Shown here: piece after piece, positions 15,692-24,304 of the stretch | How the letters are laid out: each line of letters begins with the position of its first letter | Numbering within the stretch: the stretch's first letter is position 1 | Program-made: the position numbers and the translations under genes | Source: Eubacteriales bacterium | GTDB lineage: Bacteria; Bacillota; Clostridia; Lachnospirales; Lachnospiraceae | DNA: 64,000 bases | Reading direction: 5' to 3' | Assembly: GCA_030524455.1 (NCBI GenBank) | Contig: JAUNGT010000012.1 | Location: 1 to 64,000 of the forward strand | Notes under the pieces: generated by a model | Told to the model about the DNA's origin: nothing | The model's database searches: none | What the model saw: the letters and a program-made list of their open reading frames with translations, nothing else

Positions 15692-16411
15692 TCAATCTCC
15701 TTCCTTTTTCACGATTCCGTAAATATACTCTTTGTATCTGCTCCGTATTTTGGCCTTATCCTTCCGGCTCAGGAGCACCCGTTCCCCGTTCTTTAAAAGA
15801 CAGGAATCGGTGTCCATCTGCTGGATATAGTTCATGTTTACATACAGGCCCCGCCGGATGTTCAGAAAGCTGGCGGAGACCTGCGTCCCCATGATGGAGG
15901 TCCTTTCGCTGGAGTGCAGGACGCCGCTGTCCATGTAGATATCCGTCCCGCTGTTCTGGCTCTGTATGTAGTGGACCCGATCCGTTTTCAGGGTGAAGAT
16001 CTCCTTTCCCACGCGGATTTCCAGGCAGGACGTTTCTTTTTTGTTGCGCTCAAATCTGGAAAAAATCTCGTTCATCTGGACGGGCATGACGGGCTTGACC
16101 AGATAGTGCAGGGCGTTGAGCTCAAAGGCACGGACGGCATGCTCCCGGCTTACGGTGACAAACACGATTTCCGCCTCGGGAAGCAGCCTTTGTATGAGAT
16201 GGGCCGCCTCCGGCCCGTCCATTTTGTCCATGTAAACATCAAGAAAAATCAGTTCGTAGAGGAGGCCGTGTTCGATCCTGTCAAGAAGGCTTCCCGCGTC
16301 GGTATAGGTATCGATTTTGTCCAGGTCGGGCCGGGTATTGCGTATCAGTTCGCTGAGCTCATGCGCGTCCTCCGCTGTGTCATCACATATCGCTATCCTT
16401 ATCGTTTCCAT
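15692..16411 (-). CDS. LytTR-family response regulator
   Basis: This 239-aa regulator has a receiver domain (1-120) with acidic DD at 10-11, the phosphoacceptor Asp58 in LIFLDVYMD and the conserved Lys in LVKPV. A C-terminal LytTR DNA-binding domain (about 130-235) shows the patterns FLNIRRGLYVNMNYI and LSRKDKAKIRSRY. GGGAGAT precedes the ATG. It is 4 nt from the kinase gene, so they form a two-component pair. Its gene diverges from the CIS operon across about 190 bp, which makes the CIS promoter a plausible target. No clear LytTR direct-repeat site was recognised there. Confidence 0.93.
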   Translation of the reverse strand: METIRIAICDDTAEDAHELSELIRNTRPDLDKIDTYTDAGSLLDRIEHGLLYELIFLDVYMDKMDGPEAAHLIQRLLPEAEIVFVTVSREHAVRAFELNALHYLVKPVMPVQMNEIFSRFERNKKETSCLEIRVGKEIFTLKTDRVHYIQSQNSGTDIYMDSGVLHSSERTSIMGTQVSASFLNIRRGLYVNMNYIQQMDTDSCLLKNGERVLLSRKDKAKIRSRYKEYIYGIVKKEGD

Positions 16412-16469
16412 TGTATCTCCCGAAATATGTTTATCCTGCGCTGCGGCAGGCGATGTCGCTTTTCAACCT

Positions 16470-16478
16470 ATTTTAGCA
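16470..16478 (-). promoter_or_regulatory. Candidate extended -10 promoter for the regulator/kinase operon
   Basis: On the minus strand 16478-16470 reads TGCTAAAAT, an extended -10 element about 60 nt before the regulator start. No good -35 is visible, which extended -10 promoters tolerate. Confidence 0.35.
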
Positions 16479-16545
16479 TAAGCGATGGGAATGCGGGGAA
16501 ACAATGACCACTCGGCCGAAAAAAAAGCCATTCGGGGGAAAAGGG

Positions 16546-16575
16546 TTTCTTTGCGGCAAAGTTTTATTATATATT
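16546..16575 (+). promoter_or_regulatory. Candidate promoter for the CIS operon
   Basis: A TATATT -10 (16570-16575) lies 18 bp after a weak TTTCTT -35 (16546-16551), just ahead of the first CIS-operon gene at 16605. The poor -35 would fit an activated promoter. This is the most AT-rich part of the divergent intergenic region. Confidence 0.3.
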
Positions 16576-16604
16576 GGGAAAAAGACAGAAAGGATACCGG
16601 GCCA

Positions 16605-18410
16605 GTGAAAAATAATGAGTTGATTCCGTTTGAGAGAAATCGGTATTATACCGGAAAAATGCTGACCTCCGCAGACTTTGAGGCAGAGCAGTCGTATCTG
16701 AACAACAAAAGAAGGTTCTTAAACCAGATGGTGACGGGGGCCGGGATTGTCTGCGGGCTGAGTGTGGTCAGCCTGGATGATCAGTCGCTGATGATTGAGA
16801 GCGGTATGGCGATCGACGATACGGGGCGCGAGATCGTGGTGGACAGCTCGGTGGTGAAGAAGCTGTCGGCGCTTGCGGGTTTTGAGGAGCTGACCTCCGA
16901 TCATGTGAGTCTGTGCCTGAAGTATCGGGAAGAACCCGTCCATGCGGTCTATGCGGTCAACCGGCAGGATGGGGAGAAAGAGTATGAATATAACCGGATC
17001 CGGGAGGAATATGAGCTCTTTGTGAAGGATACGGCAGAGCTGGCGGGAAGCTATGAGGCGGACACGGAGTTTTACACGGGCGGCCGCCTGTTTGAGAACC
17101 AGGACTATGTGATCCGGCTGCGGATGCCGGCGGTAGTCTGCGCCGGTCATTATGTGAAGCTGGAGGTGGAGGCGGAGAAGCTGTCCGACAGGAGCGTGAA
17201 GCTGTATTACGAAGGCGTCCTGCAGACGCCGGCCCTTTCTGCGCCCGGCGGGGAGCAGGAGCTTAAGCTTTTCCTGGACAACATACAGCTTCCGAAGGGG
17301 AAGCGGACGGTGCGGGAATACTGGCTTTTGGCCCAGGAGGAGGAATTGGAGGATACCGGCGTGCTGCTGCGGCCGGGGAGCGGCAGGGCCGTCGTTGGCG
17401 GTGTGGAGACGCCTGCGGATTTCGAGCTGGGCTGCAGGGTGTCCGTGAGCAGAAGGGCTCCGGAGGAGCTGGCGCTGGCGGAGAGCGGGAAGGTAAGCAT
17501 GGAGCTGCGCAACATGGGCAGAAGGTCGGACTATATCCGTCTGGCCGATCTGGACCTGGTGCGGACGGAGGCTGCTTATCTGATTGAGAAGGTCACGGAG
17601 GCCGGAAGGGCGGTCTACCTTCCCACGATGCGGGAGGAACGGCAGAGACGGGAGTTTGAGGGCTTTTTCAGCAGACGGCTTCCCTTTTATGAGCGAAAGG
17701 GAAAAGGGGAGCGTCTGCAGGACGGCGGAGCGGTGCGCGCGGCGGAGGAAGGGAGGCTGCCCCGGATCGGGACGGGGATTGTGGAGATCCCGCTGGGAGG
17801 CAACGCCAGACGGGGCGATATCTGTTATTCCGGGGAGATCACGCACGGCCTTGGCAAGGGAAACGTGTATGTGGAGGTGGGATACGAATATCTGGAGGAG
17901 GATCCTGCCTTAAAGCAGGACACCCGGGTCACCGTATACGGGAATCCGGAGCTGTTCCCGTCTGCGCAGATGCTGCAGGTTTCCGCCGAGGCGGCGGTGA
18001 AGGTGCAGAACGATAAGGGAAGCTTCGTGGTGGCGGTGCGTCTTTTGCAGGACGTGGATTATCTGACGCTCACCTACCGCTGGGTGGCCGTGCGCTATGA
18101 CGGGCAGGAAGAGGACCGGGGGGTGGAGTATGCCAGCAGCAGAAGCATCAGCGCTGTGACGCCCACCGTGGTTCTGGGAACGAAGGAGAGCTACTACTTC
18201 CAGGTGAAGTTCAACAATATGAAGAAATGCTCTCTTTTCTATGAGATGACGGAGCCGGACAGCGGCGAGGTGACGGCGGACGGGGTTTATACGGCCCCTG
18301 CCAGAGAAGGGGTGTATGAGATCCGGATTTACTGTGCGGACATGCCTCTGATCTGTACTTACGCTTATGCGATTGTGAAGAAGAAAACGATGGAAGAAGA
18401 AGCCGGATAA
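16605..18410 (+). CDS. CIS-associated protein with N-terminal RYYTGKML-type domain and C-terminal Ig-like domain
   Basis: The GTG at 16605 is chosen because AGAAAGGA lies about 11 nt upstream and the family-like sequence starts there; an in-frame ATG at 16485 would extend through the promoter region. The product is 601 aa. The first 90 residues (RNRYYTGKMLTSADF, then GAGIVCGLSV) match, from memory, a module in uncharacterised proteins of CIS and phage-tail loci. The middle is beta-rich. The last 85 residues look like a bacterial Ig-like domain (GEVTADGVYTAP). No signal peptide is visible. As first gene of the operon it may be a particle-surface or anchoring component; a fibre role is possible because no classic fibre gene is recognised. 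Confidence 0.7.
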   Translation: MKNNELIPFERNRYYTGKMLTSADFEAEQSYLNNKRRFLNQMVTGAGIVCGLSVVSLDDQSLMIESGMAIDDTGREIVVDSSVVKKLSALAGFEELTSDHVSLCLKYREEPVHAVYAVNRQDGEKEYEYNRIREEYELFVKDTAELAGSYEADTEFYTGGRLFENQDYVIRLRMPAVVCAGHYVKLEVEAEKLSDRSVKLYYEGVLQTPALSAPGGEQELKLFLDNIQLPKGKRTVREYWLLAQEEELEDTGVLLRPGSGRAVVGGVETPADFELGCRVSVSRRAPEELALAESGKVSMELRNMGRRSDYIRLADLDLVRTEAAYLIEKVTEAGRAVYLPTMREERQRREFEGFFSRRLPFYERKGKGERLQDGGAVRAAEEGRLPRIGTGIVEIPLGGNARRGDICYSGEITHGLGKGNVYVEVGYEYLEEDPALKQDTRVTVYGNPELFPSAQMLQVSAEAAVKVQNDKGSFVVAVRLLQDVDYLTLTYRWVAVRYDGQEEDRGVEYASSRSISAVTPTVVLGTKESYYFQVKFNNMKKCSLFYEMTEPDSGEVTADGVYTAPAREGVYEIRIYCADMPLICTYAYAIVKKKTMEEEAG

Positions 18411-18424
18411 AGGATGGGCCGTAT

Positions 18425-19261
18425 ATGAAATACCAGTCGGAACGCCTGGCGCTGCGGAAGGTCAGGGAAGTGTATCGGGGAAGGGTAAATGATATAGACG
18501 TCTGCGAGGACCGGGACACCGGAGTCTGCTTTACCGTCCTGACCGTGAAGGATCACGCTGCAGTGCGGGAGCTTCTGGAGGTGTTTGAGCGCGGAAGGGA
18601 CGGCACGGAGGGCTGCGCGGCAATGTTTGCCCGGGGGCAGGATTTTTGCGTGGCCTTTGAATCTGTCCGGGAACGCTTCCTGTGGGATTTTTATATGGGA
18701 GAGAGCATCAGCGCCTCCGTCCGCGACGAGATCTGCCGGAACCTGATCCTGGCCTGCATGGCGTCCAGGCTGCCGTATCCCCTTTTGTATCTGACGCTTG
18801 CCCAGCAGCAGATCCATCTGAACCGGGACGGGAGCGTGAGCTTAAGCTGTGCCGTCGATTTGGAGGATATGGACCGGAGCTGTACGGAGAGCCAGTGCGC
18901 GTCGGAATGCGCGCTGATCGTCCGGCAGCTTCTGGAGGATGCGGGAGGCAGCAGGACGGTGGGCTACCGGCTGCTGCAGAGGAAGCTGCTGCGGCAGGGC
19001 TATCAGAGCTTCCGGGAGCTGTATACGGATCTGAGGCTGTCTGCGCCGAAGCCTGCAAGGGGTGGGATCCGTGCGTTTTTCCGGGAGCTTTTTTATAAAA
19101 ACCAGTGGCGCATTTTCCGGTTTTTGCTGACCGGAAGCGCTGTTTTGGCGCTGCTGGTTCTGATCATGATCGTATCCAGTCTGATCTGGGGAGATATTCC
19201 ATTGTTCCGCCTGTTTTTTAATACCTTTCAGAAGATAGGGACGGAATCGTTGGTGAAATAG
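18425..19261 (+). CDS. Tail-anchored membrane protein, possible pseudokinase
   Basis: This 278-aa protein has one membrane helix near the C-terminus (about 232-255) and a cytosolic N-terminal domain. Residues 115-150 show a segment QQIHLNRDGSVSLSCAVDLE that recalls the N-lobe to C-lobe catalytic region of protein kinases, but the HRD and DFG aspartates are absent. The topology resembles the EssB/YukC pseudokinase of type VII secretion, an analogy only. It begins 14 nt after the preceding gene and is followed at once by the cyclase-like gene, so it belongs to the membrane module of this operon. The kinase-fold suggestion needs structure prediction. Confidence 0.5.
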   Translation: MKYQSERLALRKVREVYRGRVNDIDVCEDRDTGVCFTVLTVKDHAAVRELLEVFERGRDGTEGCAAMFARGQDFCVAFESVRERFLWDFYMGESISASVRDEICRNLILACMASRLPYPLLYLTLAQQQIHLNRDGSVSLSCAVDLEDMDRSCTESQCASECALIVRQLLEDAGGSRTVGYRLLQRKLLRQGYQSFRELYTDLRLSAPKPARGGIRAFFRELFYKNQWRIFRFLLTGSAVLALLVLIMIVSSLIWGDIPLFRLFFNTFQKIGTESLVK

Positions 19262-19274
19262 AGGGAGAGCAGTT

Positions 19275-21017
19275 ATGAGTGTTGTGTGGATCATAAGCCT
19301 TGTCATCGGCCTTCTCCTGTTCCTGGTCCTGCTGGCAAGCCGCTCCTGGGCGCTGCAGAGATTTGCGGTGATGGAGCTGATGCTTGCCGTGGTCATTGCA
19401 GGAGGCGCGGCCTGGGGATACCGGAAGGCGGAAACCTTTTCTCTGGAACAGTATCTGAGCCTGTTCGGGGTATATCTGCAGCAGTCCTCAGCCTGGCTGG
19501 ACAGGGCGGAGGAGACGGAGCTGACGGGGAGTGCCGGGGAGAAGGAGAGCCTTGCGGAAATGCTGCAGGCGATTCTGCCGGTTACGACCGTGGGAGAGAC
19601 AAGCTATACCTATCGGAATGCAGCGGTTTTAAGCCGGGATGCGGATACCTACAGCGTGCTGTTTACCGTGCAGGGAGAGACGGAAGCGGAGAGCGGAGAC
19701 GGGATGGATTTTCCGGAGGACTGGATGGAGGAAGCAGAGCTTCTGACGGAGGAGTCGCTCCGGGAGCATACCACCGCCTATCGGCTCGGAGCCGGGGCGG
19801 ACGGAACCCGGACGGGGCTTTTGGCGGCGACGGCGCCGGACCGGATCGCGCCGAAGAAGGCGCTTTTTGTGGAGATTTCTCTGGCGCCCATGGAGGAAAG
19901 GCTCCGGGGGCTCCGGGAGGATTATATGAACGCGGGCAGCGCCATTCTCCTGATTGGAACGCTCCTTCTGGCGTCGGTGACAGCCCTGCAGGGAGCGGAG
20001 CTTGGCCGCATGGTGAGAGTGATGAACCGTGTGGGAGAGGGCAAGGAAGAATGGGAGTGGGAGGCGGGAGGGCTTCAGAAAAAGCGATACCGCATCTACA
20101 GCAGGGAGATGCGCTCCCTCTGGAACAGCCTGGGACAGATCGTGATGGGCGTGGCCCGGATCCATTACGACAAGTACCGGAGGCTGCAGACCTATTACCG
20201 CTTCGCGCCCAAACGGATCGAGGAGCTTCTGAATAAGAATTCCATCCTGGACGTGGCGGCCGGCGACAGCGTGCATACGTCGGGGGTGCTGGCCCTGGTG
20301 TCCATGCCGGGGGCGGGGAGAATGGAGGAAAAGGAATATATCGGCCGGATGAATGCCCGCTATCTGGCGCTGTGCCGGGTGTGGAAGGAATACGGCGGTA
20401 TTTTCCTGGCGGGCGGCCGGGATCTGACGATGCTGGAGCTGATGTTTACGGAGCAGACGAACAAGGCGCTGAATTTCGGGATGGACGCGGTTGCCGCCTG
20501 CATGCGGGAACGGCTCCCGGGCGAGGACGGGATCTTCGTCCTGCTTCACAGGACCGGGTTTGTCTACGGTGTGGCGGGCGATGAGGAGCAGGCCTCCGCC
20601 TTCGTCCTTTCGGATGAGATGAAGTTTCTGGAAAAATATACGGACCGGCTGCGCCGCGCGGGAATCCGGATGGCGGTGACGGATACGGTGTACGAGGTTG
20701 TGGAGAAGGAAGCGTCCTGCCGTTACATCGGCTTTATCGAGGGGGAGGGACGCAGCTTTCAGCTGTACGAGATTCTGGATGCCTGCTCTGCGAAGGAGAG
20801 AAGGCGCAGGCTGGAGACGATCTCCAGGTTCCGGGAGGGCTTGTCCCTGTATTATCAGGATGATTTTTACCTGGCCAGAAGCGCGTTTACGGAGGTCCTG
20901 AAGGAATGCCCCTCCGACGAGGTGGCGAAATGGTATGTGTTTGCCTGCGAGAGATGCCTCAATCAGACGGGAAATGAAATCGTTTCCCATGGATTTCTTG
21001 CCGACGGAGTAGGATAA
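19275..21017 (+). CDS. Membrane protein with degenerate class III cyclase domain
   Basis: This 580-aa protein has two N-terminal membrane helices (about 4-22 and 31-47), an extracytoplasmic sensor-like region (50-217), a third helix (about 219-238) and a HAMP-like linker. Residues 306-500 follow the class III nucleotidyl cyclase pattern: YYRFAPKRIEELL, then the KEYGGIFLAGGRD region and the terminal GFIEGEGRSFQLYEIL. Both metal-binding Asp positions appear lost (the first strand reads VLALVSMPG and the GDA motif is GGRD), so cyclase activity is unlikely. The tail (515-562) is TPR-like. GAGGGAG precedes the ATG. It may sense and scaffold rather than make cyclic nucleotide. Confidence 0.7.
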   Translation: MSVVWIISLVIGLLLFLVLLASRSWALQRFAVMELMLAVVIAGGAAWGYRKAETFSLEQYLSLFGVYLQQSSAWLDRAEETELTGSAGEKESLAEMLQAILPVTTVGETSYTYRNAAVLSRDADTYSVLFTVQGETEAESGDGMDFPEDWMEEAELLTEESLREHTTAYRLGAGADGTRTGLLAATAPDRIAPKKALFVEISLAPMEERLRGLREDYMNAGSAILLIGTLLLASVTALQGAELGRMVRVMNRVGEGKEEWEWEAGGLQKKRYRIYSREMRSLWNSLGQIVMGVARIHYDKYRRLQTYYRFAPKRIEELLNKNSILDVAAGDSVHTSGVLALVSMPGAGRMEEKEYIGRMNARYLALCRVWKEYGGIFLAGGRDLTMLELMFTEQTNKALNFGMDAVAACMRERLPGEDGIFVLLHRTGFVYGVAGDEEQASAFVLSDEMKFLEKYTDRLRRAGIRMAVTDTVYEVVEKEASCRYIGFIEGEGRSFQLYEILDACSAKERRRRLETISRFREGLSLYYQDDFYLARSAFTEVLKECPSDEVAKWYVFACERCLNQTGNEIVSHGFLADGVG

Positions 21018-21020
21018 AGG

Positions 21021-22235
21021 ATGAACGATCTGTTTAACGTACTGATAAGCACTGTCAAGGCCAAAATAACTCCGCTTTGGACCAAGCTGAAATACTGGAC
21101 GAGCTGGAGCTACATACGTTCCCGGGTGCTGACAAAGATCCGGCAGCTGCTCAGCAGCCTGTTCAGCATCAAGCCGAGGAACCGGCACGACTATTTCCCG
21201 GTGCTGGGATTTCTGGTCAGCAAAAAGCTGGCGTTTTCCGTTGTCATCATCGTGGGACTTTTGTGCCTGTATTATCTCTTTTTTGTCAACCCTCCCTTCC
21301 GGCTGGCGTCGGGAATGGAGGATGGGCTGCGCGTCTACAACTACAACTCTGTCCCGCTGCGCTTCGCGAACGATCAGGTGCGGATCCGGGCCAGATCCGG
21401 CTATGTGGCTTATGAGGGGAGCGTGGAGAAAGGCTATGCGTCCGGCTACGGAACCCTCTACAGCGGGGAAGGGCAGACGGTATATGAGGGACAGTTTGCC
21501 CAGAGCAAGTACGAGGGCGCCGGGACGCTGTACTATCCTTCGGGACAGATGCAGTATAAGGGAGCCTTTTCGGAGAACCTTTTCGAGGGAGAAGGGACCC
21601 TGTACCGGGAAAACGGGACGAAGCAGTATAAGGGCGAGTTTCTGAACGGGGAAGAGGAGGGGCAGGGCACGCTCTACGACGGAGCGGAAAACGAGATTTT
21701 TACGGGCAGCTTTCATCTGGGGGATATCGTGTACTCTCAGCTTCTGGGGCTGGGGGCGGACGAGATTTCCTCCATATATACGGGCGGGCGGACGCTCTAT
21801 CAGTTTGAGGATGAGACGGCGGTTCTGCTGGAGGATATCGGCGCTTATTATGTATCCGGGACCGGGGGAGACAGCATTGAGGACACGCTTGCGGCGGAGG
21901 AGGTCTACGTCTGCGGGGATACGTTCCGTTACGGGGACCGGGTGATCGACACCGTGAATGGCCTGACGGAGGTGCTGGGAACCCCTTCCTTTGAGGGAAA
22001 CAGCTATCTGACCTTCCCGGAGGCGGTGGGAATTTCCTGGCTTCAGGAGCAGGGAAAGCGCCTGGAGACGGAGGCCGGGCTGTCCGCGCAGGCTCCCTAT
22101 AAGGAGGTGCGGGAGGTGGACGGCTTCAACGAGTCGGGGCTTTTGTACCTGTATGTATACCAGAAGGATGACTTAACCTATACTTTTTTCTGTGAGGACA
22201 AGGACGGGGGATTTTTCCTGTACCTTTTGGAGTGA
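21021..22235 (+). CDS. Membrane-anchored MORN-repeat protein
   Basis: This 404-aa protein has a basic N-terminal part, one membrane helix (about 69-89) and a region of about five MORN repeats (about 131-230). Repeats have the form YEGxFxxxxYEGxGTLYY and start near residues 131, 155, 179, 203 and 227. A C-terminal domain (about 235-404) of unknown fold follows. MORN repeats form extended beta-hairpin solenoids that bind membranes or proteins. The gene lies 3 nt after the cyclase-like gene and its stop overlaps the open frame of the next. In this setting it may help build an envelope platform for the CIS. Confidence 0.85.
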   Translation: MNDLFNVLISTVKAKITPLWTKLKYWTSWSYIRSRVLTKIRQLLSSLFSIKPRNRHDYFPVLGFLVSKKLAFSVVIIVGLLCLYYLFFVNPPFRLASGMEDGLRVYNYNSVPLRFANDQVRIRARSGYVAYEGSVEKGYASGYGTLYSGEGQTVYEGQFAQSKYEGAGTLYYPSGQMQYKGAFSENLFEGEGTLYRENGTKQYKGEFLNGEEEGQGTLYDGAENEIFTGSFHLGDIVYSQLLGLGADEISSIYTGGRTLYQFEDETAVLLEDIGAYYVSGTGGDSIEDTLAAEEVYVCGDTFRYGDRVIDTVNGLTEVLGTPSFEGNSYLTFPEAVGISWLQEQGKRLETEAGLSAQAPYKEVREVDGFNESGLLYLYVYQKDDLTYTFFCEDKDGGFFLYLLE

Positions 22236-22249
22236 CGGGAGGAGTGCTT

Positions 22250-24295
22250 TTGAGAAAAACCTATGATGCGGCAAGAAGGCTTTTGTGCCTGGTTCTGACC
22301 GTTGCCCTTTTGCCTGCGGCCGCCCTCCTTCCGAAGGGACAGGCGCAGGCCGCGGCCAAAACGTTCCGGCTGGAGCAGGCCCGGGCGCTGGCGCTTTCCA
22401 ACAGCAGGGAGTACACCTCCCTGGAAAGCAAGCTGTCCCTGGCGGAGGTGCAGTATGTGCAGTCGGTAAAGTCCATTGCGCTGAAGAAGAAAAACCAGAG
22501 CACCTTCCGGTGGTCCCCGCTGCTGAATTTCAAGCTTCCGGAGAAGCCGGATCTGTCGGATGAATTTGAATATACCTATAAGCCGCTGGAGCTTCAGTCG
22601 GAGATCGACAGCTTAAAGCATGAAAGGGACAGCGTTGTATACAGCGTTTATGAGGAGGTGTCCCTCGCCTTTCTGAAGGTCTATATGCTGCAGGAGAAGG
22701 TCGCGTTTGAAGAGGAGCGGCTGGAAGCCTATGAGGGGACCCTCAAAAAAAATAAAGCCAGGCTGACCACCGGGCAGGCGAAGCAGGCGGATATTGACGC
22801 CATTGAGAAAAAGCTGGACACGATCGAGAATTCTCTTGCCTCCAACAAGCGCAACCTGGAAGCGGAAAAGGAGAAGCTTTCCGATCTGACCGGGCTGGAT
22901 GTGAGCGTATCCTACCGATTTGCCAGCCCCTTTGTGGAGGCGGAAATAGACCGGGGGAGCCTGCAGGAGATCATCGATTATACGCTGGAAAACGATCACT
23001 CCCTTTATGCGGCGGAGACGGCGGCGGCCAATGCGCTTTTGGCCATGAACACCAATTATGACCTGATGCGGAGCCAGTACGGCTCCAAGATGAACGGGAT
23101 CGACAGCTTTATCAGCCAGGCCAGGCGGGGGGAAAAGCTGGATTCCGCCGCCTTCCGCAAAAAGTACGACGAGCTTTTGCAGGCGGTGGACGCTCCCTGG
23201 CAGGGCTCCTACCGGATCCTGTTCATTAAGATTCCCAAGGAATGGTTAAAGGGTCAGATCGACGGAATCCGCTATGTGGAGGACGAGCCCTATGTGCTCT
23301 ACGAGACGGCCCTGGAATATCAGGATCTGCGCCTGGAGGAGGAATCGGTGAGAAAGGAGCTGGAGGCCCAGGTGAAGGAGGGCTTCGAGAACTATATTTC
23401 CACCAGAAACGCCTGGCAGGCTCTGACAAAGCAGACGGAGCAGAAGAAGGAGGAGCTCTCGCAGGCGGCCATTTTGAACAGCCTGGGAGAGATGACCTAT
23501 GAGGAGTACGCCGCGGTGCAGGAGGAATACGAGGATCTGCAGATGGATGAGCTGGACGCCCTGTCCTTATACAGCGAGACGCTGTATTCCTTTGATAAGC
23601 TGACCTGCGGGGCGGTGAGCCGGTTGCTGGAGGGAACATCCGCCGATCTGCAGACGGCCCGGGGAGGCGAAAGCTATATTGTGGAGGAGGAAGGCGCAGC
23701 CGGAGTCTATTATTATATCCGTTCCCTGGCGGAGGGAAATGTGTTCGAGCTGGGAATCAGCGTGCCCGACGATTATGAGATCGCCATTACTGAGTATGAG
23801 CTTTGGGTGAACGGGCAACAGGTGGGGGAGCGCACCGCGCAGGATAAGGCGCTGCGGCACCTGGCGCTGGATCTTGACAATGTGGAGCGCGCCTTCATCC
23901 GGCTGTACGCGGACGGGGAATTTGTGGACGACTGCGACATCGATCCGTCGGCCTATTCCGGAGAGCTTTCCATCACGAAGGGCTACCGGATCGAAAAGGA
24001 GGAGGAACGGCAGGTTGCCTCCTATGAAACAGAGCAGATCGGAAAGACGGGGCTGGTGGAGATTTCCATCACGCCGGAGCCGGATCAGGAGATTGCCGCC
24101 TACAGCGTGCGCACGGAGGAGGGAAGCGCGCTTCTGGGAGAGACGCCGGTGGCGATTAACAGACCGTTCCGCTATCTGCAGGCGGCGCAAAACAGCCTGG
24201 AAAAACTGCGGATCAGCTTTTACGACGAAGCGGGGAACCTTTTGTATGAGGCGGTGCCGCGCACATCGGATCAGACGATACAGAGGACGGAATAG
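22250..24295 (+). CDS. Secreted TolC-like helical protein
   Basis: The start is taken as TTG 22250 because GGGAGGAG lies just upstream; GTG 22232 would overlap the previous stop and bury that site. The product is about 682 aa. It has a signal peptide (basic RR, hydrophobic LLCLVLTVALLPAAAL, cleavage after about residue 30). Residues 35-480 show long helices with alternating heptads and an outer-membrane-efflux-like pattern (ALALSNSREYTSLESKL; YEEVSLAFLKVYML). The C-terminal 200 residues are beta-rich. In a Gram-positive, a TolC fold would have no outer membrane, so it more likely forms a wall-spanning or wall-associated structure. Confidence 0.6.
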   Translation: MRKTYDAARRLLCLVLTVALLPAAALLPKGQAQAAAKTFRLEQARALALSNSREYTSLESKLSLAEVQYVQSVKSIALKKKNQSTFRWSPLLNFKLPEKPDLSDEFEYTYKPLELQSEIDSLKHERDSVVYSVYEEVSLAFLKVYMLQEKVAFEEERLEAYEGTLKKNKARLTTGQAKQADIDAIEKKLDTIENSLASNKRNLEAEKEKLSDLTGLDVSVSYRFASPFVEAEIDRGSLQEIIDYTLENDHSLYAAETAAANALLAMNTNYDLMRSQYGSKMNGIDSFISQARRGEKLDSAAFRKKYDELLQAVDAPWQGSYRILFIKIPKEWLKGQIDGIRYVEDEPYVLYETALEYQDLRLEEESVRKELEAQVKEGFENYISTRNAWQALTKQTEQKKEELSQAAILNSLGEMTYEEYAAVQEEYEDLQMDELDALSLYSETLYSFDKLTCGAVSRLLEGTSADLQTARGGESYIVEEEGAAGVYYYIRSLAEGNVFELGISVPDDYEIAITEYELWVNGQQVGERTAQDKALRHLALDLDNVERAFIRLYADGEFVDDCDIDPSAYSGELSITKGYRIEKEEERQVASYETEQIGKTGLVEISITPEPDQEIAAYSVRTEEGSALLGETPVAINRPFRYLQAAQNSLEKLRISFYDEAGNLLYEAVPRTSDQTIQRTE

Positions 24296-24304
24296 GAGGA
24301 CGAT

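Noticed and set aside
16485-16604. 40-residue N-terminal extension of the first CIS-operon protein
   Set aside because: The extension runs through the candidate promoter, has no ribosome binding site, and GTG 16605 has one and begins the conserved part.
16412-16604. LytTR direct-repeat binding site
   Set aside because: GTT-containing motifs occur near 16545 and 16561 but about 16 bp apart, not the one-helical-turn-pair spacing near 21-22 bp expected for LytTR sites.
19629-21716. 695-aa open frame on the minus strand
   Set aside because: Antisense to the cyclase-like and MORN genes; GC-rich codon structure keeps it open by chance.
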